Positions 48,639 through 61,926 are shown, counted from the first letter of the stretch. The stretch is DNA of 64,000 nt from Halioglobus sp. (GCA_002699145.1 PABK01000026.1:1-64000); one strand, 5' to 3'. Program-made: numbers and translations. The notes: generated from the sequence alone by a model not told the origin.

Positions 48639-49295
48639 ATGGACGCCAGGGGCTATACAGTCAGTTGTGTCGCGGCTTTTGTGTGCCTGGTTTTCCAGCT
48701 GCCAGCGGCAACCGCGGATGAACTCTACCGCTATCGCAATAACGAGGGCAACGTGGTGGTCGATTACCGCGTCCCGTCGGAATATGTCGGTAGCGGCTAC
48801 GAGGTGCTCAACGACGAGGGGATGGTTATCCGCGTCGTGCCCCGGGAATTGACCGAGGAAGAAAAAAAGGCCGCCGACGCGCAGCGCAAACAGGAGGAGG
48901 CCGCCCGCGCGGAGCAGGAGCGCCTGCGCCAGTGGGACGAGTCCCTGCTCATGCGCTACAGCACGGTGGCCGATATCGAGGCCGCCCGGGAGCGCGCCCT
49001 CAGCGACCTGCGTATCCGGGTCAGTATCCTCAAGGGCAACCGCCGCTCACTCAAGCAGAAGGTCGAGAACTACCAGGCCCAGGCCGCCGACATGGAGCGC
49101 GCGGGGATGGAAGTGGACGTGGCGCGGCTGCGATCGATCGAGACCCTGCAGGACGAGATCGGCGCTACCGATCGCGCCATCGCCGAGCGGCAGCGCGAGA
49201 TCGAGGAAGTCGCCGGCGCCTACCAGGCGGATATCGAGCGTTTCGAGCAACTGCAGGAAGTGGTGGAACTGCGCCGCACGCTGTACAACCGCTAG
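48639..49295 (+). CDS. DUF4124 domain protein with coiled coil (218 aa)
   Basis: 218 residues from ATG 48639; a TTG nine bases earlier is possible. Signal peptide (VSCVAAFVCLVFQLPAATAD), then the short DUF4124 domain (LYRYRNNEGNVVVDYRVPSEYVGSGY), then a charged coiled coil to the end (KKAADAQRKQEEAARAEQER, IAERQREIEEVAGAYQADIE). Periplasmic. Similar proteins follow pyrE in related marine gammaproteobacteria, from memory; function unknown. Confidence 0.82.
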   Translation: MDARGYTVSCVAAFVCLVFQLPAATADELYRYRNNEGNVVVDYRVPSEYVGSGYEVLNDEGMVIRVVPRELTEEEKKAADAQRKQEEAARAEQERLRQWDESLLMRYSTVADIEAARERALSDLRIRVSILKGNRRSLKQKVENYQAQAADMERAGMEVDVARLRSIETLQDEIGATDRAIAERQREIEEVAGAYQADIERFEQLQEVVELRRTLYNR

Positions 49296-49314
49296 GCGCC
49301 CCGGTGGCTGCGCC

Positions 49315-49962
49315 CTAGCTGCCCTGCCCCGCGGCGAGGCTGGCGGCCTGACCCGGCAGCGGCTGGGACACTGCCTCGCGGAAGAACCCGTTCATCAACA
49401 GTTCCCACTGTGTGGCCCAGTCGGTGGTCGGCGTGCGGCGAAAGCCGCTGCGCACGTACTGCGAGATGCGGCCCTCGGCGGCGGACATGAGCAGGTTGGC
49501 CGCCGCCGGTAGCGGGATGGCGGGGCGCAGGCCCTCGCGCATTTCCGCATCGCGGATGACCTGCTTGAGCTGGGTCTCGAAGCGATCGAACAATTGCACC
49601 ACCCGCTGGTGCAGGCGGTCTGTTTCCCCGGCCAGCGCGTCCCCCGTCAGTATGCGTGTAATGCCCGGGTTGCGCTCGGCGAAGGCGAGCAACAGCAGCA
49701 GCATTTTTTCACAGCGGCGCTGGGCGGTCGGCTCTTCGTTGATGATGAGATTGATGCGGCTGAACAGTGTGTCTTCGATGAACTCGATGAGCCCCTCGAA
49801 CATTTTTGACTTGCTCGGGAAGTGACGGTAGAGCGCCGCCTCCGACACGCCGACCTGCTTGGCCAGTCCGGCGGTGGTGATTCTGTCCCCGGGCTTCGCC
49901 TCCAGCATCTGCGCAAGGGCTTCCAGTATTTGCTGTCGCCGCTGGGATTTTCTCGGAGGCAT
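49315..49962 (-). CDS. slmA: Nucleoid occlusion factor SlmA (TetR family)
   Basis: 215 residues. TetR helix-turn-helix [53 protein letters not shown] is the SlmA type; the ligand domain continues with [14 protein letters not shown]. SlmA binds chromosomal sites and blocks FtsZ assembly over the nucleoid. Location between pyrE and argB matches Pseudomonas. Confidence 0.93.
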   Translation of the reverse strand: MPPRKSQRRQQILEALAQMLEAKPGDRITTAGLAKQVGVSEAALYRHFPSKSKMFEGLIEFIEDTLFSRINLIINEEPTAQRRCEKMLLLLLAFAERNPGITRILTGDALAGETDRLHQRVVQLFDRFETQLKQVIRDAEMREGLRPAIPLPAAANLLMSAAEGRISQYVRSGFRRTPTTDWATQWELLMNGFFREAVSQPLPGQAASLAAGQGS

Positions 49963-49992
49963 GTCAATCCACGTGGGTTCGCGTTATAGCCA

Positions 49993-50021
49993 ATGCTAGC
50001 CTCTACCTGGTTCAGCTGCAA
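49993..50021 (-). promoter_or_regulatory. Probable slmA promoter
   Basis: On the minus strand TTGCAG (50021-50016), a 17-base spacer and TAGCAT (49998-49993) lie 31 bases upstream of the slmA start. Confidence 0.4.
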
Positions 50022-50080
50022 CAAGACGACTGCATTTGGCGCCTGATTTTTTATTTTTTTGTTGACTCTGATGTCGCCAG

Positions 50081-53621
<3,541 letters not shown>

Positions 53622-53747
53622 AGTCGCTGTCCGCGGTTATTTGTAAAAATGATATTACAGGCTCGCGGCAACTGAAACGAGCAGGCGGGCAACAACTGGG
53701 TATTTGTGCACATTGTGCCGGGGCGCCGCCGGCGCCGGTCGCGTCAC

Positions 53748-54947
53748 TCAGCCGGCCGTCAGGCGGCGCGCGATCAGCGCCATGACCTGACGTGCGACGG
53801 TGTCCTTGGACGCCCGTTGCAGCGCCTCCTCGCCGCCCTGCCACAGCACGGTGGCGGCGTTCTGGTCGCTGTTGAAGCCGATGGCGGTGTCGGAGACGTC
53901 GTTGGCCACGATCATGTCCAGGCCCTTGCGTTGCAGCTTGTCGCGGGCGTAGGCCAGCACGTCGTTGGTCTCCGCGGCGAAGCCCACCGTGAAGGGCGCG
54001 TGCTCGGCGGCGGCGACCGCGGCGACGATGTCGGGGTTGCGCACCAGTTGCAGGCTCGTCTCCTGCGCGTCCTTCTTGATTTTCCTGTCCTGCACGGCGG
54101 CGGGGCGGTAGTCCGCCACCGCGGCACAGGCGATAAAGATGTCGCAGGCGGGCAGCAGGGTCAGGCACTGCTCAAGCATGTCCTGTGCGCTGACCACGTC
54201 GACGCGCTGCACGTGATCGGGGGTCGGCAGCTGCACCGGCCCGCTGACCAGGGTCGTGCTGGCGCCGGCGTCGGCGGCGGCCCGCGCCAGGGCGAAGCCC
54301 ATCTTGCCGGAGCTGTGATTGGAGATGTAGCGCACCGGGTCCAGCGCCTCGCGCGTGGGTCCGGCGGTGACCACCACGCGCTTGCCGGACAGTTCGCCGC
54401 CGGTGAACAGGGCGTCGGCGGCGTCGGCGATGACGGCGGGATCGGCCATGCGCCCCGGGCCGACGTCGCCGCAGGCCTGTTCGCCCTCGGCGGGGCCCAC
54501 CAAATGTGCGCCGCGGCCCTGCAGGGTGGCGACGTTGTCAGCCGTGGCGGGATCGCGCCACATCTGCTGGTTCATCGCCGGGGCCAGCAGCAGGGGGGCG
54601 GGTGTTGCCAGCGCCACGGTGGTCAGCAGGTCGTCCGCCCGGCCCTGGCACAGCCTGGCCAGCAGGTCCGCGGTGGCCGGCGCGACCAGCAGCAGGTCCG
54701 CCCAGCGCGCCAGTTCGATATGGCCCATGCCCATCTCGGCCCCGGCATCCAGCAGTTCCGTGTGCACCGGGTTGCCGGACAGGGCCTGCAGGGTGAGGGG
54801 GGTGATGAATTCCTGCGCGCCGCGGGTCATTACCACGCGCACGCGGGCGCCGCGTTCCTGTAGTTGGCGCACCAGCTCGGCCGATTTGTAGGCCGCGATG
54901 CCGCCACTGACGCCCAGCAGCACATTGCGATTAAAAAGATGTGCCAT
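53748..54947 (-). CDS. coaBC: CoaBC (phosphopantothenoylcysteine decarboxylase / phosphopantothenate-cysteine ligase)
   Basis: 399 residues from ATG 54947; the frame upstream overlaps the divergent radC leader. N-terminal FMN decarboxylase: NVLLGVSGGIAAYKSAELVRQL, LLAPAMNQQMW and ACGDVGPGRMADP. C-terminal CTP-dependent ligase: VVVTAGPTREALDPVRYISNHSSGKMGFALA and ACAAVADYRP with KIKK. Two steps of coenzyme A synthesis. Unlike Pseudomonas there is no dut gene between coaBC and algC; only about 125 bases remain. Confidence 0.96.
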   Translation of the reverse strand: MAHLFNRNVLLGVSGGIAAYKSAELVRQLQERGARVRVVMTRGAQEFITPLTLQALSGNPVHTELLDAGAEMGMGHIELARWADLLLVAPATADLLARLCQGRADDLLTTVALATPAPLLLAPAMNQQMWRDPATADNVATLQGRGAHLVGPAEGEQACGDVGPGRMADPAVIADAADALFTGGELSGKRVVVTAGPTREALDPVRYISNHSSGKMGFALARAAADAGASTTLVSGPVQLPTPDHVQRVDVVSAQDMLEQCLTLLPACDIFIACAAVADYRPAAVQDRKIKKDAQETSLQLVRNPDIVAAVAAAEHAPFTVGFAAETNDVLAYARDKLQRKGLDMIVANDVSDTAIGFNSDQNAATVLWQGGEEALQRASKDTVARQVMALIARRLTAG

Positions 54948-55042
54948 TGCACCGACCAAACTGGGAAGATAGCGCACGATACCATCGACAAGGGGCCTTT
55001 TGCACCGGGCCTCGCGGGCGCTCAGGGAGGAGGCCGGCGCTG

Positions 55043-55711
55043 ATGGCGGTACCACTGGCCGGGGAGGGACCCCGGGAAAAACTGCTGGAGCGCGGCGCGA
55101 CCTCGCTGTCCGACGCGGAACTGCTGGCGGTGTTGCTGCAGCCGGGGTTTCGCGGCTGCAGCTCGCTGCAGCTGGCGCGGGGTCTGCTCAGCCGCTTTGG
55201 CGACATCGGCTCGCTGCTGCGTGCGGGGCGCGACAACCTGCTCGCCTGCACGGGGGTGGGCCCGGCGCGCTACGCGCAGCTGCGCGCCGCCATGGAGCTG
55301 GCGAGGCGCCAGGCGCTGCAGTCCCTGGACGGCGGCGATGTGCTGGACAGCCCCCAGGCCACGCGCCGCTTCCTGCAATACCACCTCGGCTGCCACAGCC
55401 GCGAGGTGTTCTGTTGCCTGTTCCTGGACAGCCAGCACCGCGTGCTGCGCTGCGAGGACCTGTTTTTCGGCACCCTCGACGGGGCCGCCGTGTACCCCCG
55501 GGAAGTGGCGGTACGGGCCCTGCAGAACCACGCCGCGGCGGTCATTTTCGCCCACAACCACCCGTCGGGGGTGGCCGAGCCGAGCAGCGCGGACCGGCGC
55601 ATCACCGAGCGTCTGCGCGCCGCCCTGGGCCTGCTGGATATCCGTGTGCTGGACCACATTATCGTCGGTTGCGGGCGCGAGTTCTCCTTCGCCGAGGAGG
55701 GCCTGCTGTAG
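55043..55711 (+). CDS. radC: RadC-family JAB1/MPN/MOV34 protein
   Basis: 222 residues from ATG 55043; the longer frame from 54941 is not conserved. [27 protein letters not shown] is the RadC N-terminus, with a helix-hairpin-helix ([20 protein letters not shown]), and the metal motif [14 protein letters not shown] (JAMM: H-x-H-x10-D). Cellular role unclear. Divergent from coaBC as in most gammaproteobacteria. Confidence 0.93.
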   Translation: MAVPLAGEGPREKLLERGATSLSDAELLAVLLQPGFRGCSSLQLARGLLSRFGDIGSLLRAGRDNLLACTGVGPARYAQLRAAMELARRQALQSLDGGDVLDSPQATRRFLQYHLGCHSREVFCCLFLDSQHRVLRCEDLFFGTLDGAAVYPREVAVRALQNHAAAVIFAHNHPSGVAEPSSADRRITERLRAALGLLDIRVLDHIIVGCGREFSFAEEGLL

Positions 55712-55740
55712 TTTTGCCCGCCGCGGCGCCGGCGGATTTC

Positions 55741-55769
55741 TTGCGCCGCCGGGGGCGTTCTGGTATAAA
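55741..55769 (+). promoter_or_regulatory. rpmBG promoter
   Basis: TTGCGC (55741-55746), a 17-base spacer and TATAAA (55764-55769) with TGG just before the -10. Located 113 bases before rpmB, after the radC stop. Confidence 0.6.
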
Positions 55770-55881
55770 GGCGCGCTCTGCGCGGCTGGCAGCCCGCATC
55801 CGGGCCCGGAATCGGGTGGCCGGGGGCGCCTACCACACCACTGTTAGCGACAATCCCGCGTCCTTGGGAGACGAGAGAACC

Positions 55882-56118
55882 ATGGCTAGAGTCTGTCAGG
55901 TCACCGGCAAGCGGCCGGTCACCGGAAACAACGTATCACACGCCAAGAACCGTACGAAACGCCGGTTCCTGCCCAACCTGCACCAGCACCGTTTCTGGCT
56001 GGAGTCGGAAAAACGCTTCGTCACCCTGCGGGTGTCCAGCAAGGGTATGCGTATCATCGACAAGAAAGGTATCGAACAGGTGCTGGAGGAAATCCGCGCC
56101 CGTGGCGAGAAGGTATAA
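55882..56118 (+). CDS. rpmB: 50S ribosomal protein L28
   Basis: 78 residues from ATG 55882. [33 protein letters not shown] is the L28 signature, and [20 protein letters not shown] follows. GAGA serves as ribosome binding site. Forms an operon with rpmG 12 bases downstream. Confidence 0.98.
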   Translation: MARVCQVTGKRPVTGNNVSHAKNRTKRRFLPNLHQHRFWLESEKRFVTLRVSSKGMRIIDKKGIEQVLEEIRARGEKV

Positions 56119-56130
56119 GGGAGAGGAACC

Positions 56131-56286
56131 ATGAGAGAAAAGATCCGTATGAACTCCTCCGCCGGCACCGGTCACTTCTACACGACCGACAAGAACAAGC
56201 GCACCACGCCCGACAAGCTGGAGAAGAAAATGTACGACCCGGTGGTGCGCAAGCATGTGATCTACAAGGAAGGCAAGATCAAGTAA
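56131..56286 (+). CDS. rpmG: 50S ribosomal protein L33
   Basis: 51 residues. [40 protein letters not shown] and the C-terminal [10 protein letters not shown] identify L33. This is the cysteine-free form without the zinc ribbon, as usual in gammaproteobacteria. AGGGAGAGG upstream is a strong ribosome binding site. Confidence 0.98.
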   Translation: MREKIRMNSSAGTGHFYTTDKNKRTTPDKLEKKMYDPVVRKHVIYKEGKIK

Positions 56287-56314
56287 CGCCCTTCACGGCG
56301 CGCGCATGCAGACG

Positions 56315-56340
56315 AAACCCCGGCCGAGCCGGGGTTTTTT
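56315..56340 (+). terminator. Rho-independent terminator of rpmBG
   Basis: AACCCCGGC-CGA-GCCGGGGTT followed by TTTT; a 9-base GC-rich stem with a 3-base loop, starting about 30 bases after rpmG. Confidence 0.9.
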
Positions 56341-56397
56341 GCTTCTGCGCCGGGCACAACCTATGCTGTAGCCTCCGTTGCACCCCGCCCTGGCCCC

Positions 56398-57210
56398 ATG
56401 CCCGAACTACCCGAAGTCGAAACCACGCGCCGCGGCATCGAACCCCATTGCCTCGGACGCCGCGTGCGCCGTGTCACGGTGCGCGAATCGCGGCTGCGCT
56501 GGCCGGTGCCGCCGGACCTGCCGCAGCGCCTGCGCGGCGCGGTGATCCGCGGCGTCGACCGGCGCGCCAAGTACCTGCTGCTGCGCACCGCGCGCGGCGA
56601 TCTCATGGTGCACCTGGGCATGTCGGGCTCCCTGCGGCTGGTGCCCCCCCGGGAGCCGCCGCGTACGCACGACCACGTGGACATCGAGTTGCAGGGCGAC
56701 TACTGCCTGCGCTTCAACGACCCGCGGCGCTTCGGCTCCCTGCACTGGCTGGCCCCGGGCGAACCGACCCCCCTGCTGGACCACCTCGGGCCCGAACCGC
56801 TGTCCGACGCATTCGATGGCGCCTGGCTGTACCGGCTGTCGCGGGGCCGGCGGGGGGCGGTGAAAACGTTCATCATGGACGGAAAAGTGGTCGTTGGTGT
56901 TGGTAATATTTACGCTAGCGAAGCGCTGTTTCTCGCCGGCATCCATCCCGGGCGCGCCGCGGGCCGCGTTTCCCTGGCCCGCTACGAGCGCCTGGCAGTG
57001 CAAATAAAGCGAGTGCTTACTTCGGCTATAGAGCAGGGAGGTACTACACTTCGCGACTTTGTAGGGGGTGATGGCAAGCCCGGTTACTTCGCCCAGCAAC
57101 TGCGTGTCTACGGCCGTGCGGGAGCACCCTGCCGGGCCTGTGGCGGACCCCTGAAGGAGCTGCGCCTGGGCCAGCGGAGCAGCGTCTACTGCGTGACCTG
57201 CCAGCGCTGA
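56398..57210 (+). CDS. mutM: Formamidopyrimidine-DNA glycosylase
   Basis: 270 residues (E. coli 269). N-terminal catalytic [16 protein letters not shown] (Pro after Met removal, Glu2), Lys in DRRAKYLLL, then [20 protein letters not shown] and the C-terminal zinc finger [11 protein letters not shown]...CVTCQR with four cysteines. It removes 8-oxoguanine and formamidopyrimidines. Confidence 0.97.
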   Translation: MPELPEVETTRRGIEPHCLGRRVRRVTVRESRLRWPVPPDLPQRLRGAVIRGVDRRAKYLLLRTARGDLMVHLGMSGSLRLVPPREPPRTHDHVDIELQGDYCLRFNDPRRFGSLHWLAPGEPTPLLDHLGPEPLSDAFDGAWLYRLSRGRRGAVKTFIMDGKVVVGVGNIYASEALFLAGIHPGRAAGRVSLARYERLAVQIKRVLTSAIEQGGTTLRDFVGGDGKPGYFAQQLRVYGRAGAPCRACGGPLKELRLGQRSSVYCVTCQR

Positions 57211-57271
57211 ACAGGCTAAACTGTGGCTACAGGGGAACGGGAACGGGTGTAAAACCCGGGAGTGAATAAGG

Positions 57272-57658
57272 ATGAAAAGAAAGGCCGGCGCGCGACGCGC
57301 CATCGCGGCAATGCTCATCGCCTGTATGATGCTGCCGCAGGCTCTCTGGGCTCAGGACGCGATCGACGACAGCCCGAACGAATTCGCCATGGTGGGTGAC
57401 CTGCTGGTCGCCCGGCCGCTCGGCCTGGTGATGGTGGCGGGCGGCACGGCCGTGTGGCTGGTCAGCCTGCCCTTCACCCTGCTGTCCGGCCATGCCGGCG
57501 AGGCGGCGGGCACCTTGATCGGCGGCCCGGTGGAGACCACCTTCATGCGCTGCCTCGGCTGCCGCAATCCCGGCTATACCGGTAAGGATATAGAGCGGGC
57601 GCGGGAGAACAAAGAGCGCGAAGAGGCCGAAGCCGAGGCGATGGCCGCTGCCGAATAG
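57272..57658 (+). CDS. Small exported/membrane protein (128 aa)
   Basis: 128 residues with a signal peptide (RAIAAMLIACMMLPQALWAQ) and one further hydrophobic stretch (residues about 47-67, ARPLGLVMVAGGTAVWLVSLPF) followed by GHAGEAAGTLIGGPVETTFMRCLGCRNPGY. The tail is charged and helical (KDIERARENKEREEAEAEA). Similar small proteins are common downstream of mutM in pseudomonads, from memory; no function is known. Confidence 0.78.
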   Translation: MKRKAGARRAIAAMLIACMMLPQALWAQDAIDDSPNEFAMVGDLLVARPLGLVMVAGGTAVWLVSLPFTLLSGHAGEAAGTLIGGPVETTFMRCLGCRNPGYTGKDIERARENKEREEAEAEAMAAAE

Positions 57659-57677
57659 GCCGCGGCCGCCCGACGAG

Positions 57678-58232
<555 letters not shown>

Positions 58233-58814
58233 TCAGCCGTCCACGCGCAACAGGCGGTAGGCGACGCCCCCGGCCAGCTTGTCGCGGTGCGGGCGCCAGG
58301 CGTCGGGCAGCGGCGGCGGCTCCTGCGTCGCGGCGCACTCCAGGTAGACCAGCGCCCCCGGCGCGAGCAGCCGGCGCTGGTCCAGGGCCGCGCAGGCGGC
58401 TGCGGCGAGCTGTTGCGCGAAGGGTGGGTCGAGAAACACGATATCCCAGGGCGTGCTGGCGTCGTGCAGGAAGTCGATGGCGCGCGCGCGGTGGCAGAGG
58501 CCGCGATCTGTCGCGCCCAGCGCTTCCAGGTGTCCCTGCAGGTCAGCCAGCGCGCGCGCGGAGGTGTCGACGAAATCGCAGTGCGCGGCGCCGCGGGACA
58601 GCGCCTCCAGGCCCAGCGCGCCACTGCCGGCGAACAGGTCCGCGCAGCGCGCGCCGGCGATGTCCGACGCCAGCCAGTTGAACAGGGTCTCGCGGGTGCG
58701 GTCCGCGGTGGGTCGCAATCCTGGCGCCGGGCTGAAGCGCAGTTTGCGCCCGCGCCAGCTGCCGCCGATGATGCGCAGGCGCCCCTGCCCACCGCCTCTC
58801 GCCGATCTCGCCAT
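58233..58814 (-). CDS. rsmD: 16S rRNA (guanine(966)-N(2))-methyltransferase RsmD
   Basis: 193 residues from ATG 58814; a longer frame overlaps ftsY. LRIIGGSWRGRKLRFSPAPGLRPTADRTRETLFNWL and CADLFAGSGALGLEALSRGA (motif I), with catalytic FLDPPF. Modifies G966 of 16S rRNA. Divergent from ftsY as in E. coli. Confidence 0.95.
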   Translation of the reverse strand: MARSARGGGQGRLRIIGGSWRGRKLRFSPAPGLRPTADRTRETLFNWLASDIAGARCADLFAGSGALGLEALSRGAAHCDFVDTSARALADLQGHLEALGATDRGLCHRARAIDFLHDASTPWDIVFLDPPFAQQLAAAACAALDQRRLLAPGALVYLECAATQEPPPLPDAWRPHRDKLAGGVAYRLLRVDG

Positions 58815-58890
58815 TTCGCCGCTTATTACAAGGGTGATAGGATAGGCGCCTTCGCAGGCGCTCGTCTGCGCACACTGTAACAGAACACAT

Positions 58891-60144
58891 ATGAGATTTT
58901 TCAAACGCAAGAAAAAGGCGCAGGACGACGCTGCGCGGGAAGCGCAGGAGTCCGGCGGCGACGGCCGGGCCGGTGATGCCGCCGCGACAGAGGATGTCGC
59001 GGTCACAGAGCATACCGCCGCGACGGAGCATGCCGCAGAAACAGGCGCCGTCGCCGTGGCAGCGCCGTCCGCGGCAGCGCCGGTTAGCTCGCCCGCGGAA
59101 CCGCCTGCCGAAACGTCCGCTGCCGCGCCTGCCGAGCCGCCGGCGGCCGCCGACAGCGAGTCCGCGGCCAGCGATGCGCAGCAGCCGACGACCGCCGCCG
59201 GGGCCGAGGGCCAACGCGACGGCTTTTTCACGCGCCTGCGCCGCGGGCTGGGCCGTACCAGCGACAACCTCGTGCAGGGCCTGGGCAACCTGTTTCTCGG
59301 ACGCAAGGAGATCGACGCCGACCTGCTGGAGGAACTGGAGTCGCAGCTGCTGCTGGCCGATGTCGGTGTCGATGCCACCGTCGACATCATCGAGCGGCTC
59401 ACCCAGCGCGTGTCGCGCAAGGAACTGACCAGCCCGGATGCGCTGCACAAAGCGTTGCAGGAGGAGTTGCTGGAACTGCTGCGCCCCTGCGAGCAACCGC
59501 TGCAGGTATCCGGCCACAGTCCCTGTGTCATTCTCATGGTGGGCGTCAACGGGGTCGGCAAGACCACCACCATCGGCAAACTCGCGCGCTACTACATGGA
59601 GGCGGGTAAATCGGTGATGCTGGCCGCGGGCGACACCTTCCGCGCGGCGGCGGTGGAGCAGCTGCAGGTCTGGGGCGAGCGCAACGGTGTGCCGGTGGTC
59701 GCGCAGCACACCGGTGCGGACAGCGCCTCGGTCATCTTCGATGCGCTGCAGGCGGCGCAGGCGCGCAACATCGATATTCTCATCGCCGACACCGCCGGCC
59801 GCCTGCACAACAAGGACAACCTCATGGAGGAGCTGAAAAAGGTGGTGCGGGTGATGGGCAAGCTCGACCCGGACGCGCCCCACGAGGTGATGCTGGTGCT
59901 GGACGCGGGCACCGGCCAGAACGCCCTGGCCCAGGCGGAGCATTTTCGCCAGTGGGTGGGGGTGACCGGCATCAGCCTGACCAAGCTGGACGGCACCGCC
60001 AAGGGCGGCGTGATTTTCGCCATCGCCAGGAAGCTCGGACTGCCCATCCGTTTCATCGGCGTCGGCGAGGCGGCGCAGGACCTGCGCCCCTTCCACGCGG
60101 AGCAGTTCATCCAGGCCCTGTTCGCCGGGGACGACGCCGCCTGA
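58891..60144 (+). CDS. ftsY: Signal recognition particle receptor FtsY
   Basis: 417 residues. The first 110 residues are low-complexity, rich in Ala, Glu and Pro (membrane-targeting A domain). NG domain: helix RLRRGLGRTSDNLVQGLGNL, G1 MVGVNGVGKTTTIGKLA (about 216-232), DTFRAAAVEQLQVW, DTAGRLHNKDNLMEELKK and TKLDGTAKGGV. GTPase that docks ribosome-SRP complexes at the translocon. Followed directly by ftsE (TGATG overlap). Confidence 0.97.
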   Translation: MRFFKRKKKAQDDAAREAQESGGDGRAGDAAATEDVAVTEHTAATEHAAETGAVAVAAPSAAAPVSSPAEPPAETSAAAPAEPPAAADSESAASDAQQPTTAAGAEGQRDGFFTRLRRGLGRTSDNLVQGLGNLFLGRKEIDADLLEELESQLLLADVGVDATVDIIERLTQRVSRKELTSPDALHKALQEELLELLRPCEQPLQVSGHSPCVILMVGVNGVGKTTTIGKLARYYMEAGKSVMLAAGDTFRAAAVEQLQVWGERNGVPVVAQHTGADSASVIFDALQAAQARNIDILIADTAGRLHNKDNLMEELKKVVRVMGKLDPDAPHEVMLVLDAGTGQNALAQAEHFRQWVGVTGISLTKLDGTAKGGVIFAIARKLGLPIRFIGVGEAAQDLRPFHAEQFIQALFAGDDAA

Positions 60145-60809
60145 TGATCACCTTCGACCGTGTCAGCAAACGGTACGGCGAAGGGCACGATGCGCTGCGC
60201 GAGGTCAGCGTGGAAATCGACCGGGACGAGCTGGTGTTTCTCACCGGGCACTCGGGGGCGGGCAAGAGCACCCTGCTGCGCCTGATCATGCTCATGGACC
60301 GGCCCACCCGCGGGCGTGTGCTGGTGGACGGTCGCGACCTCGCCGGGGTCGGTCCCCGCGGTATTCCACGGCACCGCCGTGATATCGGCGTGGTTTTCCA
60401 GAATCACCAGCTGTTGTTTGATCGCAGCGTCTTCGACAACGTCGCCCTGCCGCTGGTGATCGCCGGCTTCGATCACCGCGAGATCGGCCGCCGGGTGCGC
60501 GCGGCGCTGGGCAAGGTCGGCCTGCACGAGCGTGAGCGCGCCATGCCGGTCACGCTGTCCGGCGGTGAGCAGCAGCGTGTGGGTATCGCGCGGGCGGTGG
60601 TGGGACGACCGAAGATACTCCTCGCCGACGAACCGACCGGCAACCTGGACCCGGCCCTGTCGGCGGAAATCATGCGCCTGTTCGAGGATTTCAACCGGGT
60701 AGGCGTCACCGTGCTCATCGCCAGCCACGACCTGGTGCTGGTGTCGCGCCTGCACCACCGCATCCTCACCCTGCGCGAAGGGCGCCTGGTCCGCGGGAGC
60801 GCCCCTTGA
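60144..60809 (+). CDS. ftsE: Cell division ATP-binding protein FtsE
   Basis: 221 residues. Walker A LTGHSGAGKSTLL (about 33-45), signature TLSGGEQQRVGIARAV, Walker B ILLADEPTGNLDP. ABC ATPase that with FtsX regulates peptidoglycan amidases at the divisome. ATG overlaps the ftsY stop; its stop overlaps the ftsX start. Confidence 0.97.
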   Translation: MITFDRVSKRYGEGHDALREVSVEIDRDELVFLTGHSGAGKSTLLRLIMLMDRPTRGRVLVDGRDLAGVGPRGIPRHRRDIGVVFQNHQLLFDRSVFDNVALPLVIAGFDHREIGRRVRAALGKVGLHERERAMPVTLSGGEQQRVGIARAVVGRPKILLADEPTGNLDPALSAEIMRLFEDFNRVGVTVLIASHDLVLVSRLHHRILTLREGRLVRGSAP

Positions 60810-61786
60810 GCAGCCGTCGCGAAGGGGCCAGCCGCAGCCGCACCCTGCTCGCCCACCGCCTGGCCGGCTGGCTCCAGCACCACCGCCTGTCCGCCGCGGA
60901 CAGCCTGCTCAAGGTGCTGGACAACCCTTTCGCCAGCGTGCTGACCTGGCTGGTGATCGGCATCGCCCTGGCCCTGCCGGTGGGCCTGGACCAGGTCATG
61001 GACAACGCGGGCCGGCTGGGGGCGAGCTGGGACCATCCCGCCCAGCTCTCGCTGTTCCTGCGCGAGGACATCGACGGCGCACAGGCGCAGGCCCTGGCCG
61101 CGCGCGTGGCCGGGCGCGCCGACGTGGAGGCGGCCTCCTTCCTGGCGCGCGACGCGGCGCTGGAGGAATTCAGTACACTGTCGGGTTTTGCCGATGTGCT
61201 CGCCAGCATGCCGCAAAACCCCCTGCCCAACCTGTTGCTGGTGACCCCGGCGCCCGGCCTGGAGGATGCCGCGCTGCTGCAGGCCCTGCACGCGGACCTG
61301 GCGGCACTGGACGAGGTCGACGAGGCGGTGCTGGACATGGCCTGGCTGCAACGCCTGCGGGGCCTGATCGACCTGGGCCGGCGCGCCGCGCTGGTGCTGG
61401 GGGCGATGCTGGTGCTGGGCGTGGTGCTGATCCTGGGCAATACCATCCGCCTGTCCATCGAGAGCCGTCGCGAGGAGATCGTGGTGGTGAAGCTGGTCGG
61501 CGGCAGCAATGCTTTCGTGCGCCGCCCGTTTCTCTACACCGGGTTGTGGTATGGCAGCGGCGGCGGGCTGGTCGCCGGGCTGCTGGTGTGGGGCGCCCTG
61601 TGGTACCTGGGCGAGCCTGTGGCGCGGCTGGCGGCGCTCTACGGCAGCAGCTTTGAACTGGCCGGCCCGGGTGTGATGGGCGTGCTCAACCTGGTCATCC
61701 TGGGCGGGCTGCTGGGGCTGGCCGGCGCCTGGCTGGCCGTCGCCCGGCACCTGTCGGCGATCGAGCCCGGCGCGGGCCGGGCCTGA
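60806..61786 (+). CDS. ftsX: Cell division protein FtsX
   Basis: 326 residues from TTG 60806, which overlaps the ftsE stop (TTGA). Four membrane helices: one near residue 45-68 after a basic N-terminus, then three at the C-terminal side (about 192-215, 245-268, 288-312). The periplasmic loop after helix 1 (PAQLSLFLREDIDGAQAQAL) activates murein hydrolases. Works with FtsE. Confidence 0.95.
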   Translation: MSSRREGASRSRTLLAHRLAGWLQHHRLSAADSLLKVLDNPFASVLTWLVIGIALALPVGLDQVMDNAGRLGASWDHPAQLSLFLREDIDGAQAQALAARVAGRADVEAASFLARDAALEEFSTLSGFADVLASMPQNPLPNLLLVTPAPGLEDAALLQALHADLAALDEVDEAVLDMAWLQRLRGLIDLGRRAALVLGAMLVLGVVLILGNTIRLSIESRREEIVVVKLVGGSNAFVRRPFLYTGLWYGSGGGLVAGLLVWGALWYLGEPVARLAALYGSSFELAGPGVMGVLNLVILGGLLGLAGAWLAVARHLSAIEPGAGRA

Positions 61787-61851
61787 GTCCTGCTTTTGCA
61801 CCCAACTCATTGAAAATCAAACACTTGTAACAAAAACTCCGGGTGGGAAAA

Positions 61852-61878
61852 GGAACTTTTTCGCGATTAGCACTCTAA
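61852..61878 (+). promoter_or_regulatory. Putative sigma-E (RpoE/AlgU) promoter of rpoH
   Basis: GGAACTT (61852-61858) is a perfect -35 element for the envelope-stress sigma factor. After 15 bases comes TCTAA (61874-61878), close to the -10 consensus TCTGA/TCAAA. Transcription would start near 61884, about 43 bases before the rpoH ATG. E. coli and Pseudomonas rpoH also have sigma-E promoters. Confidence 0.7.
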
Positions 61879-61893
61879 TACATTGAGTGCTAA
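61867..61893 (+). promoter_or_regulatory. CIRCE element (HrcA operator) upstream of rpoH
   Basis: TTAGCACTC (61867-61875), a 9-base spacer and GAGTGCTAA (61885-61893) are an exact match to the CIRCE consensus TTAGCACTC-N9-GAGTGCTAA bound by the repressor HrcA. It covers the -10 region and start site of the putative sigma-E promoter. CIRCE is normally in front of groESL, dnaK or hrcA. Confidence 0.9.
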
Positions 61894-61926
61894 AATCGGC
61901 CACCGAACGACACGGAGATCGCCGCC

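Noticed and set aside
50041-50065. GGCGCC followed by a long T-run as a terminator
   Set aside because: It points to the plus strand, where no gene ends; the neighbouring genes slmA and argB are both on the minus strand.
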